A stretch of 64,000 nt of DNA from Pseudomonadaceae bacterium SI-3 (GCA_004010935.1 CP026511.1:1860001-1924000), one strand, 5' to 3'; positions 35,108 through 45,384 are shown, counted from the stretch's first letter. The notes: generated by a model not told the origin, from the letters alone. Translations and numbers: made by a program.

Positions 35108-36184
35108 TTACTCCTCATCTTCACCCAGCGAGCGCTCGAAACGCGCCGAGAAAGCCTCTACGAAGGCGTTACGCAGAATTGCGATGAATGCCTGGAAAGG
35201 GCTTACGTCGGTGTTCTTGGTACTCCCGTCCAGCTCTACGCGCGTGGCGAATTGGTCCTTGCGCTGGTTCTGTAGCACTTCCTCACCACCGCCAACAACC
35301 GCTTCCCAGATCCCGCGAAAGAAACCTTTGTCTTCGTTCTTAACGTCTTGCTCGAAGTTGAATACTTCGACGTTACGCAGCAGCGGCTTGATATAGCCGT
35401 CCAGCTGAGCGTCGGTGGCCTCGGCTTCAATCACCAGATCGCCAGTGCCGCCTGCGAAATCAAAGCTTCCGTAGGCGTTGCTGAAGTCATTCAGTTTGGT
35501 CAGATCGACGTCTGTAACACGCAGGCTGAACTGGAAGTCTTCCCAGTCTGTATAGGGATCGAACTGTGCGCTGGCTTCCATCGGTGCCTGATTGAATAAC
35601 TGTGCTGTGCCCTCGAATCGCGCGACGCGCCCTTGCTTCTGATCCGCAGTATTGGTCAGGTTGAAGAGGCTGGCGTCGATCGCGCTGGCATAGACATGAA
35701 CGGGCGGGTCTGCATGGAAGTTACGAAACGAGACTTGCCCGTCGACGACTTTCAGCTCATTGAGCGTAAACGGCATCAAACCATTGAGACGATCACGCCA
35801 ATCGACCCCATCGCCCGTTTGCGAGCTTTCCTTTTCCTTTCCGTCGACGAAGTTCAGGTGAGGCTGTTCCAAAATGATCTCACCAACCAGCGCTTGATCT
35901 TTCCACAGCGCGCGCCAACTAAGACCGATATCGACAGCGTTTGCGGTAAACAGCGGCGCCTGGACTTGCTGGTTTTTTTTGTCAATCACCAGACCATCGA
36001 GCCGATAGGCGCCACGCCACCAGGCGAGGTCGACGTCTTCGATGTGGCCTCGGTAGTCTCCCAAATCCGCAAGTTTGCCGTTCAGGTAGTTAAGTACGAC
36101 GTAGGGCAGTGCCAGATGAAGAACCAATAGCAGGAGTGCAAGTGACAACAAGACCCACAGCGGGCGGCGATAACGTGTCTTCAT
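35108..36184 (-). CDS. AsmA-like / DUF748 domain protein
   Basis: The 358-residue protein has a single N-terminal membrane anchor (PLWVLLSLALLLLVLHLALPYVVLNYL) and a large periplasmic beta-rich domain with the repeated-strand pattern of DUF748/AsmA proteins (YRLDGLVIDKK, LSWRALWKDQALVGEIILEQPHLNFVDG, LNELKVVDGQVSFRNF, QFSLRVTDVDLTKLNDF). The C-terminus is helical and acidic. Such proteins are thought to bridge or influence lipid transfer at the envelope. It is divergent from cysK and upstream of the MoxR gene. Confidence 0.8.
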   Translation of the reverse strand: MKTRYRRPLWVLLSLALLLLVLHLALPYVVLNYLNGKLADLGDYRGHIEDVDLAWWRGAYRLDGLVIDKKNQQVQAPLFTANAVDIGLSWRALWKDQALVGEIILEQPHLNFVDGKEKESSQTGDGVDWRDRLNGLMPFTLNELKVVDGQVSFRNFHADPPVHVYASAIDASLFNLTNTADQKQGRVARFEGTAQLFNQAPMEASAQFDPYTDWEDFQFSLRVTDVDLTKLNDFSNAYGSFDFAGGTGDLVIEAEATDAQLDGYIKPLLRNVEVFNFEQDVKNEDKGFFRGIWEAVVGGGEEVLQNQRKDQFATRVELDGSTKNTDVSPFQAFIAILRNAFVEAFSARFERSLGEDEE

Positions 36185-36323
36185 TGGAGGCCTGATCGAG
36201 CGGAAACATGGGCGGCTCTGCTTCTGGATGGACCCTTATCGCCAACTATGAGTTCGGCTGGACGAGTCGAGAGACTGCGCTTAGGCTGATCAGTCTTGGT
36301 TTTTTCATCGCAGGGATACCGTC

Positions 36324-37298
36324 ATGAGCCGCATCTTCGCTGACAACGCGCAAACCATCGGCAACACGCCACTGGTAATGATCAACCGTCTGGGGCCTAA
36401 GGGCGTCAGCATCATGGCCAAGATCGAGGGTCGAAACCCGGCTTATTCAGTCAAGTGCCGGATTGGCGCGGCGATGATCTGGGATGCCGAAGAAAAGGGA
36501 CGCCTAAAGCCAGGTATGACGCTGGTTGAGCCGACCTCTGGGAACACGGGCATTGGCTTGGCCTTCGTTGCGGCGGCGCGTGGCTACAAGCTGATGCTGA
36601 CCATGCCGGCCTCGATGAGTCTGGAGCGCCGCAAGGTATTGAAGGCGCTCGGCGCTGAGCTAGTGCTCACTGAACCGGCAAAAGGCATGAAAGGCGCGAT
36701 CGAGAAAGCCGCCGAGATTGCAGCATCCGATCCTGACAACTATTTCATGCCTCAACAGTTCGAAAATCCGTCTAACCCTGCCATTCACGAAAAAACCACC
36801 GGGCCGGAAATCTGGAACGACACCGAAGGCAGTATCGACGTGCTGGTGGCGGGCGTGGGAACGGGTGGCACCATCACTGGCGTTTCGCGCTATATCAAGA
36901 ACACCAAGGGCAAGCAGATCCTGAGCGTTGCGGTGGAGCCGGTCAGCTCCCCTGTAATCAGCCAAACCCTGGCGGGCGAAGAAGTCAAACCGAGTCCGCA
37001 CAAGATTCAGGGGATCGGTGCCGGCTTTGTGCCGAAGAATCTGGATTTGTCGATCGTCGATCAGGTCGAGCGTGTCGATGATGATGAGTCAAAGGCCATG
37101 GCGCTGCGCCTGATGCGCGAAGAAGGCATCCTCTGTGGGATCTCCTGCGGTGCTGCGATGGCGGCGGCGGTTCGTCTGGCCGAAAAGCCGGAAATGCAGG
37201 GCAAGAACATCGTGGTGATCCTGCCCGACTCAGGTGAGCGCTACCTGTCGTCCATGCTGTTCTCCGATATGTTCGGCGAGCAAGAGCTGCAGCAGTAA
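36324..37298 (+). CDS. cysK: Cysteine synthase A (O-acetylserine sulfhydrylase)
   Basis: CysK makes L-cysteine from O-acetylserine and sulfide with PLP. The 324-residue protein has the PLP lysine in [19 protein letters not shown], the substrate loop [19 protein letters not shown], the phosphate-binding [15 protein letters not shown], and the C-terminal [11 protein letters not shown] and [14 protein letters not shown]. The NPAYSVK loop and the short C-terminus fit CysK rather than CysM or cystathionine beta-synthase. It starts at ATG 36324. A GC-rich hairpin follows at 37305–37337. Confidence 0.95.
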   Translation: MSRIFADNAQTIGNTPLVMINRLGPKGVSIMAKIEGRNPAYSVKCRIGAAMIWDAEEKGRLKPGMTLVEPTSGNTGIGLAFVAAARGYKLMLTMPASMSLERRKVLKALGAELVLTEPAKGMKGAIEKAAEIAASDPDNYFMPQQFENPSNPAIHEKTTGPEIWNDTEGSIDVLVAGVGTGGTITGVSRYIKNTKGKQILSVAVEPVSSPVISQTLAGEEVKPSPHKIQGIGAGFVPKNLDLSIVDQVERVDDDESKAMALRLMREEGILCGISCGAAMAAAVRLAEKPEMQGKNIVVILPDSGERYLSSMLFSDMFGEQELQQ

Positions 37299-37304
37299 TA
37301 AACG

Positions 37305-37337
37305 CTGCGCCGGGATGTGTTGCAGCCTGGCGCAGCC
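37305..37337. terminator. Hairpin after cysK
   Basis: GCTGCGCC and GGCGCAGC pair over 8 bp, extendable by GG/CC after one mismatch, and start 6 bases after the cysK stop. No T-run is present. The convergent DMT gene ends 36 bases beyond. Confidence 0.5.
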
Positions 37338-37372
37338 ACCACCAGAGGCCGGGCGCGCGGCGCCAAACCCGC

Positions 37373-38290
37373 CTAGCCGCGTTGGGGTTGGGGCGCAGCC
37401 TCAACTGCGGATGGTGGCTGTTTCAGCACGAGCCAGAGCGCCACGGCGATCAGCGCGCCACCGTAGGCGTAGGCCCAGTCCAGCGGTTCTCCCAGAAACA
37501 GAGCTCCCCATAGCACCCCAAACGGCGGAATGATGAACGTCACCGTCAGCGTTCGAACCGGACCGATATCGGCAAGTAGGCGGAAGTAGAGAATGTAGGC
37601 AAAGGCCGTGCAAACGATGCCGAGGCCAGCAAGGCTTAGCCAGACGGTGCTGCCACCCCAGGAAACAGGCGGTGCTGTCAGCAAAGAAATGGCGAAAAGG
37701 GGCAGCAAACATAGTGCCGCTCCGACCTGGCTTCCAAAGGCGACCAGTTCGCTGGTCAGACCGCCATGTTGGTTGATCCAGCGTCGGGTCAGGAAGCCGC
37801 CAAATCCATAGCACGCGGTTGCACCGAGGCAGGCGAGTGCGCCGATCAACAGTTGTAGGTCGAATGCGACAGGACCGGTGCGCGTCAGCAATGCAACGCC
37901 GCTCAGGCCGAACAGCACGCCGAGCAGTTTTGCTGCAGTCAGTGCTTCGGCGAAGAATAATGCGCCGATGAGTACGCCCATCATCGGTGTGGTCGCATTG
38001 AAGATCGCCGAATAGCCAGTCGGTAGGAATTGCGCCGCCAAGGCATAGAGAGCGAACGGAATGCCTGAGTTGATCATGCCCAGGATCAGGCACAGCTTAA
38101 GTTTGCCGCGAAAATCCCAGCGGGTCCGCATGAGCGCCAGAATCGCCAGCAGGCCAATGCAAGCGAACAGCACACGGAAGAAAGCGGTGGGGAAAGTGCC
38201 AAGCTCCGGCGCGATGATTCGCATGAAGAGAAAGCTGGCACCCCAGATAGCGGCAAGACTGAGCAGACGCAACAGGTCGAGAAGTCGCAT
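37373..38290 (-). CDS. DMT-superfamily (EamA) transporter
   Basis: This 305-residue protein has ten predicted membrane helices arranged as two EamA repeats (residues ~5–135 and ~148–290), starting AAIWGASFLFMRIIAPE, the typical EamA opening with a W-G-x-S-F-x-x motif. These are usually exporters of amino acids or metabolites; the substrate is unknown. It is monocistronic, between cysK (convergent) and aceK (divergent). Confidence 0.87.
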   Translation of the reverse strand: MRLLDLLRLLSLAAIWGASFLFMRIIAPELGTFPTAFFRVLFACIGLLAILALMRTRWDFRGKLKLCLILGMINSGIPFALYALAAQFLPTGYSAIFNATTPMMGVLIGALFFAEALTAAKLLGVLFGLSGVALLTRTGPVAFDLQLLIGALACLGATACYGFGGFLTRRWINQHGGLTSELVAFGSQVGAALCLLPLFAISLLTAPPVSWGGSTVWLSLAGLGIVCTAFAYILYFRLLADIGPVRTLTVTFIIPPFGVLWGALFLGEPLDWAYAYGGALIAVALWLVLKQPPSAVEAAPQPQRG

Positions 38291-38443
38291 AGCAGAGCTC
38301 CGGCGGTCGAGTCGTCAGTGTTGGTGAGGCGGGCTCGCCTGACAACTCTAAACTCGCTTTCAAAACGCCCGTTGAGCTGACTCGCTTTCATTGAGAAGTT
38401 GCTGTGGATAAGCTCGACGCTTTCATGCAGCGGGATAAATGAT

Positions 38444-40165
38444 ATGGCGCAGCATTCGCCGAACCTCGAGATCGCCCAGCAGATCCTTCTGGGCTTCGAT
38501 GACTACCGCGAACATTTCAGGTTGATCACAGAGGGCGCCCGGGCACGCTTCGAGCAAGCCCGGTGGCAAGATGCCCAGCGTGCATCGGCAGCGCGTATCA
38601 ACCTGTACGAAGAAAAAGTCAGCGAGACAGCGGCAGCCTTGCGCTCTGCTGTGGAACCAGGGGTTCTGCTCGACGTGAACCGTTGGCCACAGGTCAAGGA
38701 TGAATACATTGGACTGATCAATCCACGCTTTGACGATGAGCTTTCGGAAACTTGGTACAACTCGATCTTCTGTACCTTGTTCAGCCATGACTGCATCAAT
38801 GACAGCACCATGTTCATCCACACCACGCGGCCGGCTAACCGCGCCCAGCGAATGGCCCAGACGCGGCGCTACCAACCCAGCGGCGATCTGCACGGTGTGC
38901 TCGAACAGATTCTCAGCGATTTTGCGTTCGACGTGCCGTACGCTGATCGGGAAGGAGATTTGCAGCGGCTCGAGACTCAGCTGCAGGTGTCCTTACCCGA
39001 TTGGGTCTGCAAGGATCCGGAACTCGTCGTCGAGCTCTTCACCTCGGTGCTGTATCGCAACAAAGGCGCCTATCTTGTGGGGCGCATCTTCACCTGCGAC
39101 GAGCAATGGCCGCTGGTGATCCCGCTGTTGCACCGGGAAGGCGATGGATTGGTCGCCGATGCCCTGATTACCGATGAGGCGGAAGTTTCGATCATCTTCT
39201 CCTTCACCCGCTCGTACTTCATGGTGGAAGTTTCTATCCCGGCGGAGTTCATCGGCTTTCTCAAGCGGATCATGCCCGGCAAGCACATCGCCGAACTCTA
39301 TACCTCGATCGGCTTCTACAAACACGGTAAATCGGAGTTCTACCGGGCGCTGATTAACCATCTGGCTAGCACTGACGACCGCTTCATCATGGCGCCCGGC
39401 GTGCGTGGGATGGTGATGAGCGTATTCACGCTGCCTGGCTTCAATACCGTGTTCAAGATCATCAAGGATCGCTTTTCCCATACCAAGAACGTTAACCGTG
39501 CGACGGTGGTGGAAAAGTACCGGTTGGTGAAAAGTGTCGACCGCGTAGGGCGCATGGCGGACACGCAGGAGTTCGCCGATTTCCGCTTTCCAAAAGCTAA
39601 ATTCGAACCAGAGTGCCTCGCTGAACTGCTTGAGGTCGCGCCCTCTACGGTCGAGGTCCAAGGCGATACGGTACTGGTGCGTCACTGCTGGACCGAGCGG
39701 CGAATGACCCCTTTGAACCTGTACGTGGAAAACGCAAGCGAACAGCAGGTCCATGAAGCGTTGGAGGACTACGGGCTGGCTATCAAGCAACTGGCGGCTG
39801 CCAACATTTTCCCCGGTGACATGCTGCTGAAGAACTTCGGTGTAACCCGCCATGGCCGCGTCGTGTTCTACGATTACGACGAGATATGCTTTCTCACCGA
39901 GGTCAATTTCCGCTATATACCCGAGCCTCGATACCCCGAAGATGAAATGGCATCTGAACCCTGGTATTCCGTAGGGCCCAACGATGTGTTCCCGGAGGAG
40001 TTCCCTCGCTTTCTGTTTGCCGATATCGGGCAGCGCCGGCTGTTCGCGAAGCTGCATGGAGAGCTCTACGACGCTAACTATTGGAAGGGCCTGCAGCAGG
40101 CAATCAGCGACGGCAAGGTGATCGATGTCTTTCCGTATCGTCGCAAAATGCAGACTGCCCAGTAG
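38444..40165 (+). CDS. aceK: Isocitrate dehydrogenase kinase/phosphatase
   Basis: AceK switches carbon between the TCA cycle and the glyoxylate shunt by reversible phosphorylation of isocitrate dehydrogenase. The 573-residue protein starts [21 protein letters not shown] and follows the AceK family along its full length. Landmarks are the regulatory N-terminal half with [42 protein letters not shown] (nucleotide-binding region), and the kinase-like C-lobe with [26 protein letters not shown] and [19 protein letters not shown] 38444 was chosen over an in-frame ATG 15 codons upstream. It stands alone, away from aceA/aceB, as is usual in Pseudomonas. Confidence 0.96.
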   Translation: MAQHSPNLEIAQQILLGFDDYREHFRLITEGARARFEQARWQDAQRASAARINLYEEKVSETAAALRSAVEPGVLLDVNRWPQVKDEYIGLINPRFDDELSETWYNSIFCTLFSHDCINDSTMFIHTTRPANRAQRMAQTRRYQPSGDLHGVLEQILSDFAFDVPYADREGDLQRLETQLQVSLPDWVCKDPELVVELFTSVLYRNKGAYLVGRIFTCDEQWPLVIPLLHREGDGLVADALITDEAEVSIIFSFTRSYFMVEVSIPAEFIGFLKRIMPGKHIAELYTSIGFYKHGKSEFYRALINHLASTDDRFIMAPGVRGMVMSVFTLPGFNTVFKIIKDRFSHTKNVNRATVVEKYRLVKSVDRVGRMADTQEFADFRFPKAKFEPECLAELLEVAPSTVEVQGDTVLVRHCWTERRMTPLNLYVENASEQQVHEALEDYGLAIKQLAAANIFPGDMLLKNFGVTRHGRVVFYDYDEICFLTEVNFRYIPEPRYPEDEMASEPWYSVGPNDVFPEEFPRFLFADIGQRRLFAKLHGELYDANYWKGLQQAISDGKVIDVFPYRRKMQTAQ

Positions 40166-40343
40166 TCGCGCCAGGCGAACGCTTTCGGACAGCGCGGGTC
40201 GCTATTCATAAGAGCCGGACGAACGGCGCGTTGGCTGAATACTCTGCAACACCTCTCGCAGGCTATGTTGCGATTGTTGGGTTATGCTGATCTCGAAGTC
40301 CCAGGGCTCCACCAAAACCCGTATCAAGCAGGAGGGGTTAGTC

Positions 40344-40469
40344 ATGAAAGCATTGCTCAATAGTGTGTGCTGGAATCTGGCAGTGGCGCTTGGGTTTGTC
40401 GAACCGCCTCGTTTGCAGCCGATCCCGGTACGAGCGCAACGAGACAAAGCAGCGGCCCAGCGTCGCTGA
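40344..40469 (+). CDS. Small 41-residue protein, unknown function
   Basis: The start has a textbook Shine–Dalgarno, AGGAGG nine bases before the ATG, and the frame runs 41 codons. The product begins MKALLNSVCWNLAVALGFVEPP, a short hydrophobic/amphipathic helix with one cysteine, and ends with a basic Pro/Arg/Gln/Lys tail. It could be a small membrane-associated peptide. I do not recognise a family. The upstream in-frame ATG at 40284 has no comparable signal. It lies in the aceK–GST gap, where a gene would otherwise not be expected. Confidence 0.55.
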   Translation: MKALLNSVCWNLAVALGFVEPPRLQPIPVRAQRDKAAAQRR

Positions 40470-40494
40470 CCTCGGCGGGCCGGGCGCGGTAGCT

Positions 40495-41166
40495 TTAGCG
40501 CCCCGGCATTACCGGACCACCGTTTTCAACGGCGCGCTGATAAGCGGGTCGCTCTCTTATACGTTTCAAGAATGCCGTCAGGTTTGGCCGACTGGCGTCC
40601 AGGCCTGCGCGCGCCTGAGCGGCTTCTAGCGGAAAACTCATCTGAATGTCCGCGACGGTGAAATCTTCGCCCGCGAACCACTGCGTCTTGGATAACTCGC
40701 TTTCCATGTAGTCCAGATGCAGCTTGAGCTGCGGGCCGATGAACGCTTGATTGGCGCCTTTGGCGATCGCTCGGGCCACGGGCCGGATGAAGAATGGCAT
40801 CGGTCCGTTGGCGACGCGATCGAAGACCAGTCGTAGCAGCAGGGGCGGCATTGCCGAGCCCTCCGCGTAATGCATCCAATAACGGAAGCGAAGGTAGTCC
40901 GGGGTATCGGCAGCGGGCGCCAGCCGGCCTTCGCCGTAGTGTTCGACCAGATACTCCAGAATGGCTGCGGACTCGGCGAGGGTGAGGTCGCCGTCAGTAA
41001 TCACAGGGGATTTGCCCAGCGGGTGCACCTGCTTCAGCTCGGGCGGCGCCAGCATGGTTTTCGGGTCCCGGGCGTAACGCTTGATTTCGTAGGGTAGCTG
41101 CAGCTCCTCTAGCAGCCACAGCACACGTTGCGAGCGAGAGTTTTCCAGATGGTGGAGCGTGATCAT
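40495..41166 (-). CDS. Glutathione S-transferase family protein
   Basis: The 223-residue protein has an N-terminal thioredoxin-fold domain (MITLHHLENSRSQRVLWLLEELQLPYEIKRY, cis-Pro in KSPVITDGDLTLAESAAILEYL, which also carries the glutathione-binding Glu-Ser) and an all-helical C-terminal domain. Serine in the NSRSQRV turn is the probable catalytic residue, suggesting a bacterial beta/theta-like GST. The start at 41166 follows from the conserved MITL beginning. The substrate is unknown. It is divergent from the DTW-domain gene. Confidence 0.92.
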   Translation of the reverse strand: MITLHHLENSRSQRVLWLLEELQLPYEIKRYARDPKTMLAPPELKQVHPLGKSPVITDGDLTLAESAAILEYLVEHYGEGRLAPAADTPDYLRFRYWMHYAEGSAMPPLLLRLVFDRVANGPMPFFIRPVARAIAKGANQAFIGPQLKLHLDYMESELSKTQWFAGEDFTVADIQMSFPLEAAQARAGLDASRPNLTAFLKRIRERPAYQRAVENGGPVMPGR

Positions 41167-41257
41167 TGGCGACTGCCTCCCAGTTTTCAGTGAGTGGGAC
41201 CAGCATAGCCTGCCGTTGCGTGCGATATGGCAGACTTCGCCGACCACAGGAGAAGTC

Positions 41258-41842
41258 ATGTCCCGTCCGCAATGCCAATACTGTCAGCGGCCTTCCAGCC
41301 ACTGCTTGTGCCCGTTAATCCCCTCGCTGACTAGCGAGACGCAGGTACTCATCCTGCAGCACCCCAGCGAAACCGCGCATGCGCTCAACACGGCTCGATT
41401 GGCCGTCTTGGGGCTGCGCAGTGCAAAGTTGGTGGTGGGCGAAGTCGTCAGCGTTCCAGCCGATGAGCGTGACAACTATCTGCTATTTCCGGGGGACGAT
41501 GCCATTCCGCTGGAAAGCCTGGCTCAGGGTGAGAAACCGTTGCGACTGGTCGTCCCCGATGGCACCTGGCGAAAGGCCCGCAAAATGCTGCATCTCAATC
41601 CCGAGCTGGCGACCTTGCCTCGCGTTTCACTGCCCACGGGGCTTGTCTCCCGTTACCGCTTGCGGAAGGCGCCGGCGCCAGGTGCGCTTTCAACCCTCGA
41701 GGCAATTGTCACCGCGTTGAACATACTGGAGGGCGAGGGGCGGTTCGATAGATTGCTTCGTCCGTTTGAAGCCTTGATCGAGGCGCAGATAGATGCGATG
41801 GGCCAAGAAACCTACCAGCGTAATCATGGCCGTGAGAACTGA
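41258..41842 (+). CDS. tapT: DTW-domain tRNA-uridine aminocarboxypropyltransferase
   Basis: DTW enzymes transfer the 3-amino-3-carboxypropyl group of SAM to uridine in tRNA (acp3U47 in the E. coli TapT case). The 194-residue protein has an N-terminal four-cysteine zinc-like cluster (CQYCQRPSSHCLC), the HPSETAHALNTARLA segment, and the signature PDGTWRKARKM, in which DGTW stands for the DTW motif. The start at 41258 (MSRPQCQYC) is preceded by AGGAGAAG. The in-frame 41159 start is rejected because it adds 33 unrelated residues. The gene ends 6 bases from the convergent YbaN-like gene. Confidence 0.88.
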   Translation: MSRPQCQYCQRPSSHCLCPLIPSLTSETQVLILQHPSETAHALNTARLAVLGLRSAKLVVGEVVSVPADERDNYLLFPGDDAIPLESLAQGEKPLRLVVPDGTWRKARKMLHLNPELATLPRVSLPTGLVSRYRLRKAPAPGALSTLEAIVTALNILEGEGRFDRLLRPFEALIEAQIDAMGQETYQRNHGREN

Positions 41843-41848
41843 GGTTTC

Positions 41849-42250
41849 TCAGCGGGCAGGGAGCGTTTTCATGCGGAGGATATAGAGGCTGACCAGCGTT
41901 GCGCTGGTCAGCATGCCGATACGCGCCCAGAACATCGGTACCAGCCAGCAGGAGACGCCGATGCTGATCCACATGGTCGTAATGGCGTAAACCTTGCCCT
42001 TGAGTGGAATGCCTTTACCTTCCAAGTAATCGCGGAACCAAGGACCTAGCCGGGGGTGTGTCACCAGCCAGTCGTAGAAACGACGAGAGCTACGGACGAA
42101 GCAGGCAGCAGCAAGAAGAAGAAAAGGCGTGGTTGGCAGGACCGGCAGGAAGATTCCGATGATGCCGAGCGTGACGCTTATCCAACCGATCACCAGCAGC
42201 ACATAACGTGCTACTGGATTGCGATACGTTGGAATATCGCGGTGAGCCAA
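41849..42250 (-). CDS. YbaN/DUF454 family membrane protein
   Basis: This 133-residue inner-membrane protein has an N-terminal hydrophobic pair (YVLLVIGWISVTLGIIGIFLPVLPTTPFLLLAAACF), the diagnostic DUF454 signature. It then has the conserved RSSRRFYDWLVTHPRLGPWFRDYLEGKGIPLKGKVYAI and two more membrane segments. Function is unknown. It is ~14 bases downstream of the YecA-like gene on the same strand, so the two are likely one transcript. Confidence 0.9.
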   Translation of the reverse strand: MAHRDIPTYRNPVARYVLLVIGWISVTLGIIGIFLPVLPTTPFLLLAAACFVRSSRRFYDWLVTHPRLGPWFRDYLEGKGIPLKGKVYAITTMWISIGVSCWLVPMFWARIGMLTSATLVSLYILRMKTLPAR

Positions 42251-42264
42251 GAGGCTGTCCGGCG

Positions 42265-42852
42265 TCAGTGCTTGCGAGGTTTGAGAAGCGCGGGCTTCTC
42301 TTCAGGTGCGTGACAGATCAGGTACAGCGCCGTAAGGATCTCTGGAATTTGCTCGACCATCTCCGCGACCAGGTTCTGATCTGTGGCGATATCGCTGAAT
42401 TCGGGTTGCTCGTCGAAAAGACCTGATCCGACCATGATCGGCAAGAGCAGCTCGCTGACTTCCTCTTCGGAATCTTCGAACCACACCGACTCGCGCATGA
42501 ACACGCCTTCCATGAAGCCGATGCACCAGCCGCGCAGGTCGGACTCGTCTGGCTCGTCGCCCATGTCGAGTTCGCAGGGGAGCTCCATGTCTTCATCACT
42601 GGCCAGTTGCCGTGCAATGTGTGCCTTGAGCTGGATCAGCGTCGCCTCGATGGCTTCGCGCTCGGTGTCGTCCGCATATTTTGGCGGCTCGGCAAACAGC
42701 GCGTCGATCCATTCGCGTTCCGGCACTTGTTCCGAACAGATGCACAAGGCGGTGAGATAGCCATGGGCGGCGATGTAATCGAGGGCTTCTTCGTGCAGAT
42801 CATCTGCATCCAGAAACACTTGCAGGCGGGCGAGTTGCTCGGCGAAGGACAT
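42265..42852 (-). CDS. YecA/UPF0149 family protein
   Basis: This 195-residue acidic, helical protein has the UPF0149 pattern: an N-terminal helical bundle beginning MSFAEQLARLQVFLDAD, a central RGWCIGFMEGVFMRE, and C-terminal AEMVEQIPEILTALYLICHAPEE. It lacks the C-terminal SEC-C zinc motif found in some YecA proteins and instead ends in a short basic tail. Function is not established. It is divergent from recQ. Confidence 0.87.
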   Translation of the reverse strand: MSFAEQLARLQVFLDADDLHEEALDYIAAHGYLTALCICSEQVPEREWIDALFAEPPKYADDTEREAIEATLIQLKAHIARQLASDEDMELPCELDMGDEPDESDLRGWCIGFMEGVFMRESVWFEDSEEEVSELLLPIMVGSGLFDEQPEFSDIATDQNLVAEMVEQIPEILTALYLICHAPEEKPALLKPRKH

Positions 42853-43095
42853 CGATGGCTACCTTGGAGAGAAAACAGCGCTGATTCTAGACGAGCCGCA
42901 GGCCTCAGGCTACCGCGCGCTTTGACGCTGCGGCGGCTGCGGGCATTTCCTGCCACTTCGTCTTCGACTGATTGAAAATTTCGCCCGGAGTTCCGCCGTG
43001 CCGCCGTGGGTCACCCAACTATCGCAGGAGCAGTGTTCTGCCTGAACCGGACGGCTGTGTCGCGTATACTCGCGCGTCTTGTTTCGGAGACCGGC

Positions 43096-45219
43096 ATGCT
43101 CGATCAGGCACAGCGCATTCTCAAAGATGTATTCGGCTACGACGCGTTTCGTGGCAACCAGGGTGCGATCATCCAGCGCGTAGCCGACGGCGACGATGCG
43201 CTGGTGCTGATGCCGACCGGCGGCGGTAAATCGCTTTGTTATCAGGTGCCGGCGTTGCTTCGCGACGGCTTGGCCGTAGTGGTGTCGCCGCTGATCGCGT
43301 TGATGGACGATCAGGTGGCTACGCTCGAGGAACTGGGCGTTGCGGCGGCTGCGCTCAACTCGACTTTGACGCCCGAACAGCAGCGCGACATTGCCGACCG
43401 TTTGCGGCGTAACGAAATCAAGATGCTTTATCTCGCGCCCGAGCGGCTGGTTCAGCCGCGCATGCTGGCGTTCTTGCAGCGCTTGCAGATCGGTTTGTTC
43501 GCCATCGATGAGGCGCACTGCGTATCACAGTGGGGACATGATTTTCGTCCTGAGTACCTGCAGCTCGGCCAGCTGGCTGAATTTTTCCCCAGCGTCCCAC
43601 GAATTGCGCTGACTGCCACGGCTGACAAGCGCACTAGGGAAGAAATCGTCCAGCGCTTGCATCTGGGGAACGCCGAGCGATTCCTTTCAAGTTTCGATCG
43701 GCCAAACATCTTCTATCGCATCGTGCCGAAGGAGCAGCCTCGCAAGCAGCTCATGGCGTTCCTTGCCGAGCGCCGCGGTGACGCCGGAATCATCTATTGC
43801 ATGTCGCGCAAGAAGGTTGATGACATTGCCGCCTTTCTTACCGAACAGGGCTTTCCGGCGTTGCCCTACCATGCCGGCCTGCCGAATGATCTTCGGGCGT
43901 TTCACCAGAGGCGCTTTCTCAATGAGGAAGGCCTGATCATGGTTGCGACCATCGCGTTCGGCATGGGCATCGACAAGCCCAACGTACGTTTCGTTGCTCA
44001 TCTGGATCTGCCGAAATCGCTGGAAGCCTATTACCAGGAGACCGGCCGCGCGGGTCGCGATGGTTTACCCGCCGACGCCTGGATGGCATACGGGCTGCAA
44101 GACGTGATCTTCCTCAAGCAGATGCTCAACAATTCCGAAGGCGACGAGCGACACAAGCGCATCGAGCAGCACAAACTCGACGCGATGCTCTCGCTCTGTG
44201 AGGAAACTCGTTGCCGTCGTCAGGTGCTGCTGGCGTACTTCGATGAGGATATGCCGGAGCCCTGCGGGCATTGCGACAATTGTGTGGACGGCGTGCAGAC
44301 ATGGGATGCCACCGAGCCGGCGCGACAAGCCCTGTCGGCGATCTACCGCAGCGGCCAGCGCTACGGTGTTGGTCACCTGGTCGATATCCTCCTTGGGCGA
44401 GACAACGAAAAGATCCGCAGCCTCGGTCATCAGCACCTGTCGGTATTCGGCGTAGGCAAGGCGTTGTCCGAAGGGGAGTGGCGATCACTGTTTCGCCAGC
44501 TGGTCGCCCGCGGGCTAGCCGACGTCGATCTGGAAGGTTTCGGTGGCCTTCGCCTCAGCGACAGCTGCCGTACTTTGCTCCGGGGCGAGGTCACCCTGGA
44601 GCTGCGTCGAGAGCTGTCCACCAAGGCGCCGAAGTCCGCCGCGAGCGCAGCGAGTCAGCTGGTGCGCAGCGAAGAGCGTGACACCTGGGAAGCATTGCGC
44701 ACTCTACGCCGTAAACTGGCTGAGGAGCATGGTGTGCCGCCTTACGTCATCTTCCCGGACGCGACGCTTCTGGAGATGCTTCGCAGCCAACCCGGCACAC
44801 TCAGCGATATGGCGCGCATCAGCGGTGTTGGGGCACGCAAGCTCGACCGTTACGGCCAAGCGTTTCTTGAAGTGCTGCAAGGCACGGCACCAGCGGCCAA
44901 ATCGCCAGCCGATGTTCGCCACGAACTGATCACTCTGGCCCGCGCGGGCATGACGCCGGCGCAGATCGCACGGCAACTCGATTGCAGCGAAAAGAACGTC
45001 TACGCCATGCTTGCCGAAGCCATAGGCCAGCAGCAGTTGAGCCTTGAGCAGGCGCTAGACCTGCCAGAGGAGTTGCTCGGGGAAATCCAGGAAGCCTTCC
45101 TCGATGGCGAAGGGGAATTACCTCCGGTTGCGGCCGTTGCTGAACAGTTTGCCGGACGAGTCCCCGAGCCGGTTTTGTTCTGCGTGCGAGCATCGTTGCA
45201 AGCCGAATTCGAGCTCTAG
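43096..45219 (+). CDS. recQ: ATP-dependent DNA helicase RecQ with extended C-terminus
   Basis: RecQ unwinds DNA 3'-to-5' in RecF-type repair and fork restart. The 707-residue protein has helicase motifs [21 protein letters not shown] (Walker A), [18 protein letters not shown] (DEAH) and [12 protein letters not shown] (motif VI). It has the RecQ-Ct zinc cysteines in [24 protein letters not shown] and an HRDC domain (~residues 530–600; [24 protein letters not shown]). About 100 further residues form a helix-turn-helix-like region ([21 protein letters not shown]). E. coli RecQ is ~609 residues. ATG 43096 is preferred to an upstream in-frame ATG at 43006; a TATACT −10-like hexamer at 43065–43070 supports this, because it lies between them. 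Confidence 0.95.
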   Translation: MLDQAQRILKDVFGYDAFRGNQGAIIQRVADGDDALVLMPTGGGKSLCYQVPALLRDGLAVVVSPLIALMDDQVATLEELGVAAAALNSTLTPEQQRDIADRLRRNEIKMLYLAPERLVQPRMLAFLQRLQIGLFAIDEAHCVSQWGHDFRPEYLQLGQLAEFFPSVPRIALTATADKRTREEIVQRLHLGNAERFLSSFDRPNIFYRIVPKEQPRKQLMAFLAERRGDAGIIYCMSRKKVDDIAAFLTEQGFPALPYHAGLPNDLRAFHQRRFLNEEGLIMVATIAFGMGIDKPNVRFVAHLDLPKSLEAYYQETGRAGRDGLPADAWMAYGLQDVIFLKQMLNNSEGDERHKRIEQHKLDAMLSLCEETRCRRQVLLAYFDEDMPEPCGHCDNCVDGVQTWDATEPARQALSAIYRSGQRYGVGHLVDILLGRDNEKIRSLGHQHLSVFGVGKALSEGEWRSLFRQLVARGLADVDLEGFGGLRLSDSCRTLLRGEVTLELRRELSTKAPKSAASAASQLVRSEERDTWEALRTLRRKLAEEHGVPPYVIFPDATLLEMLRSQPGTLSDMARISGVGARKLDRYGQAFLEVLQGTAPAAKSPADVRHELITLARAGMTPAQIARQLDCSEKNVYAMLAEAIGQQQLSLEQALDLPEELLGEIQEAFLDGEGELPPVAAVAEQFAGRVPEPVLFCVRASLQAEFEL

Positions 45220-45344
45220 CAGTCAGTCTAGGGGTGCGGCGTATTGCCGCTGCGCTTGTCCGCTGTCCGGGCTAGCGCGGTGCGCCGCAATACAGGGTTA
45301 CGTACCGGGCCGATGGTAGCCTTGCCAGCCTCTCGGAGCTGTGG

Positions 45345-45363
45345 TTAGCTCGCTAATAATTAG
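45345..45363. promoter_or_regulatory. Overlapping palindromes, candidate MarR operator
   Basis: TTAGC–TC–GCTAA (45345–45356) and CTAAT–A–ATTAG (45353–45363) are two perfect, overlapping inverted repeats. They end 21 bases before the MarR-family start. Autoregulation from palindromes this close to the start is common in the family. The palindromes are direct observation; binding is inferred. Confidence 0.45.
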
Positions 45364-45384
45364 TTTTTCCGGAAAGACCGCTCC

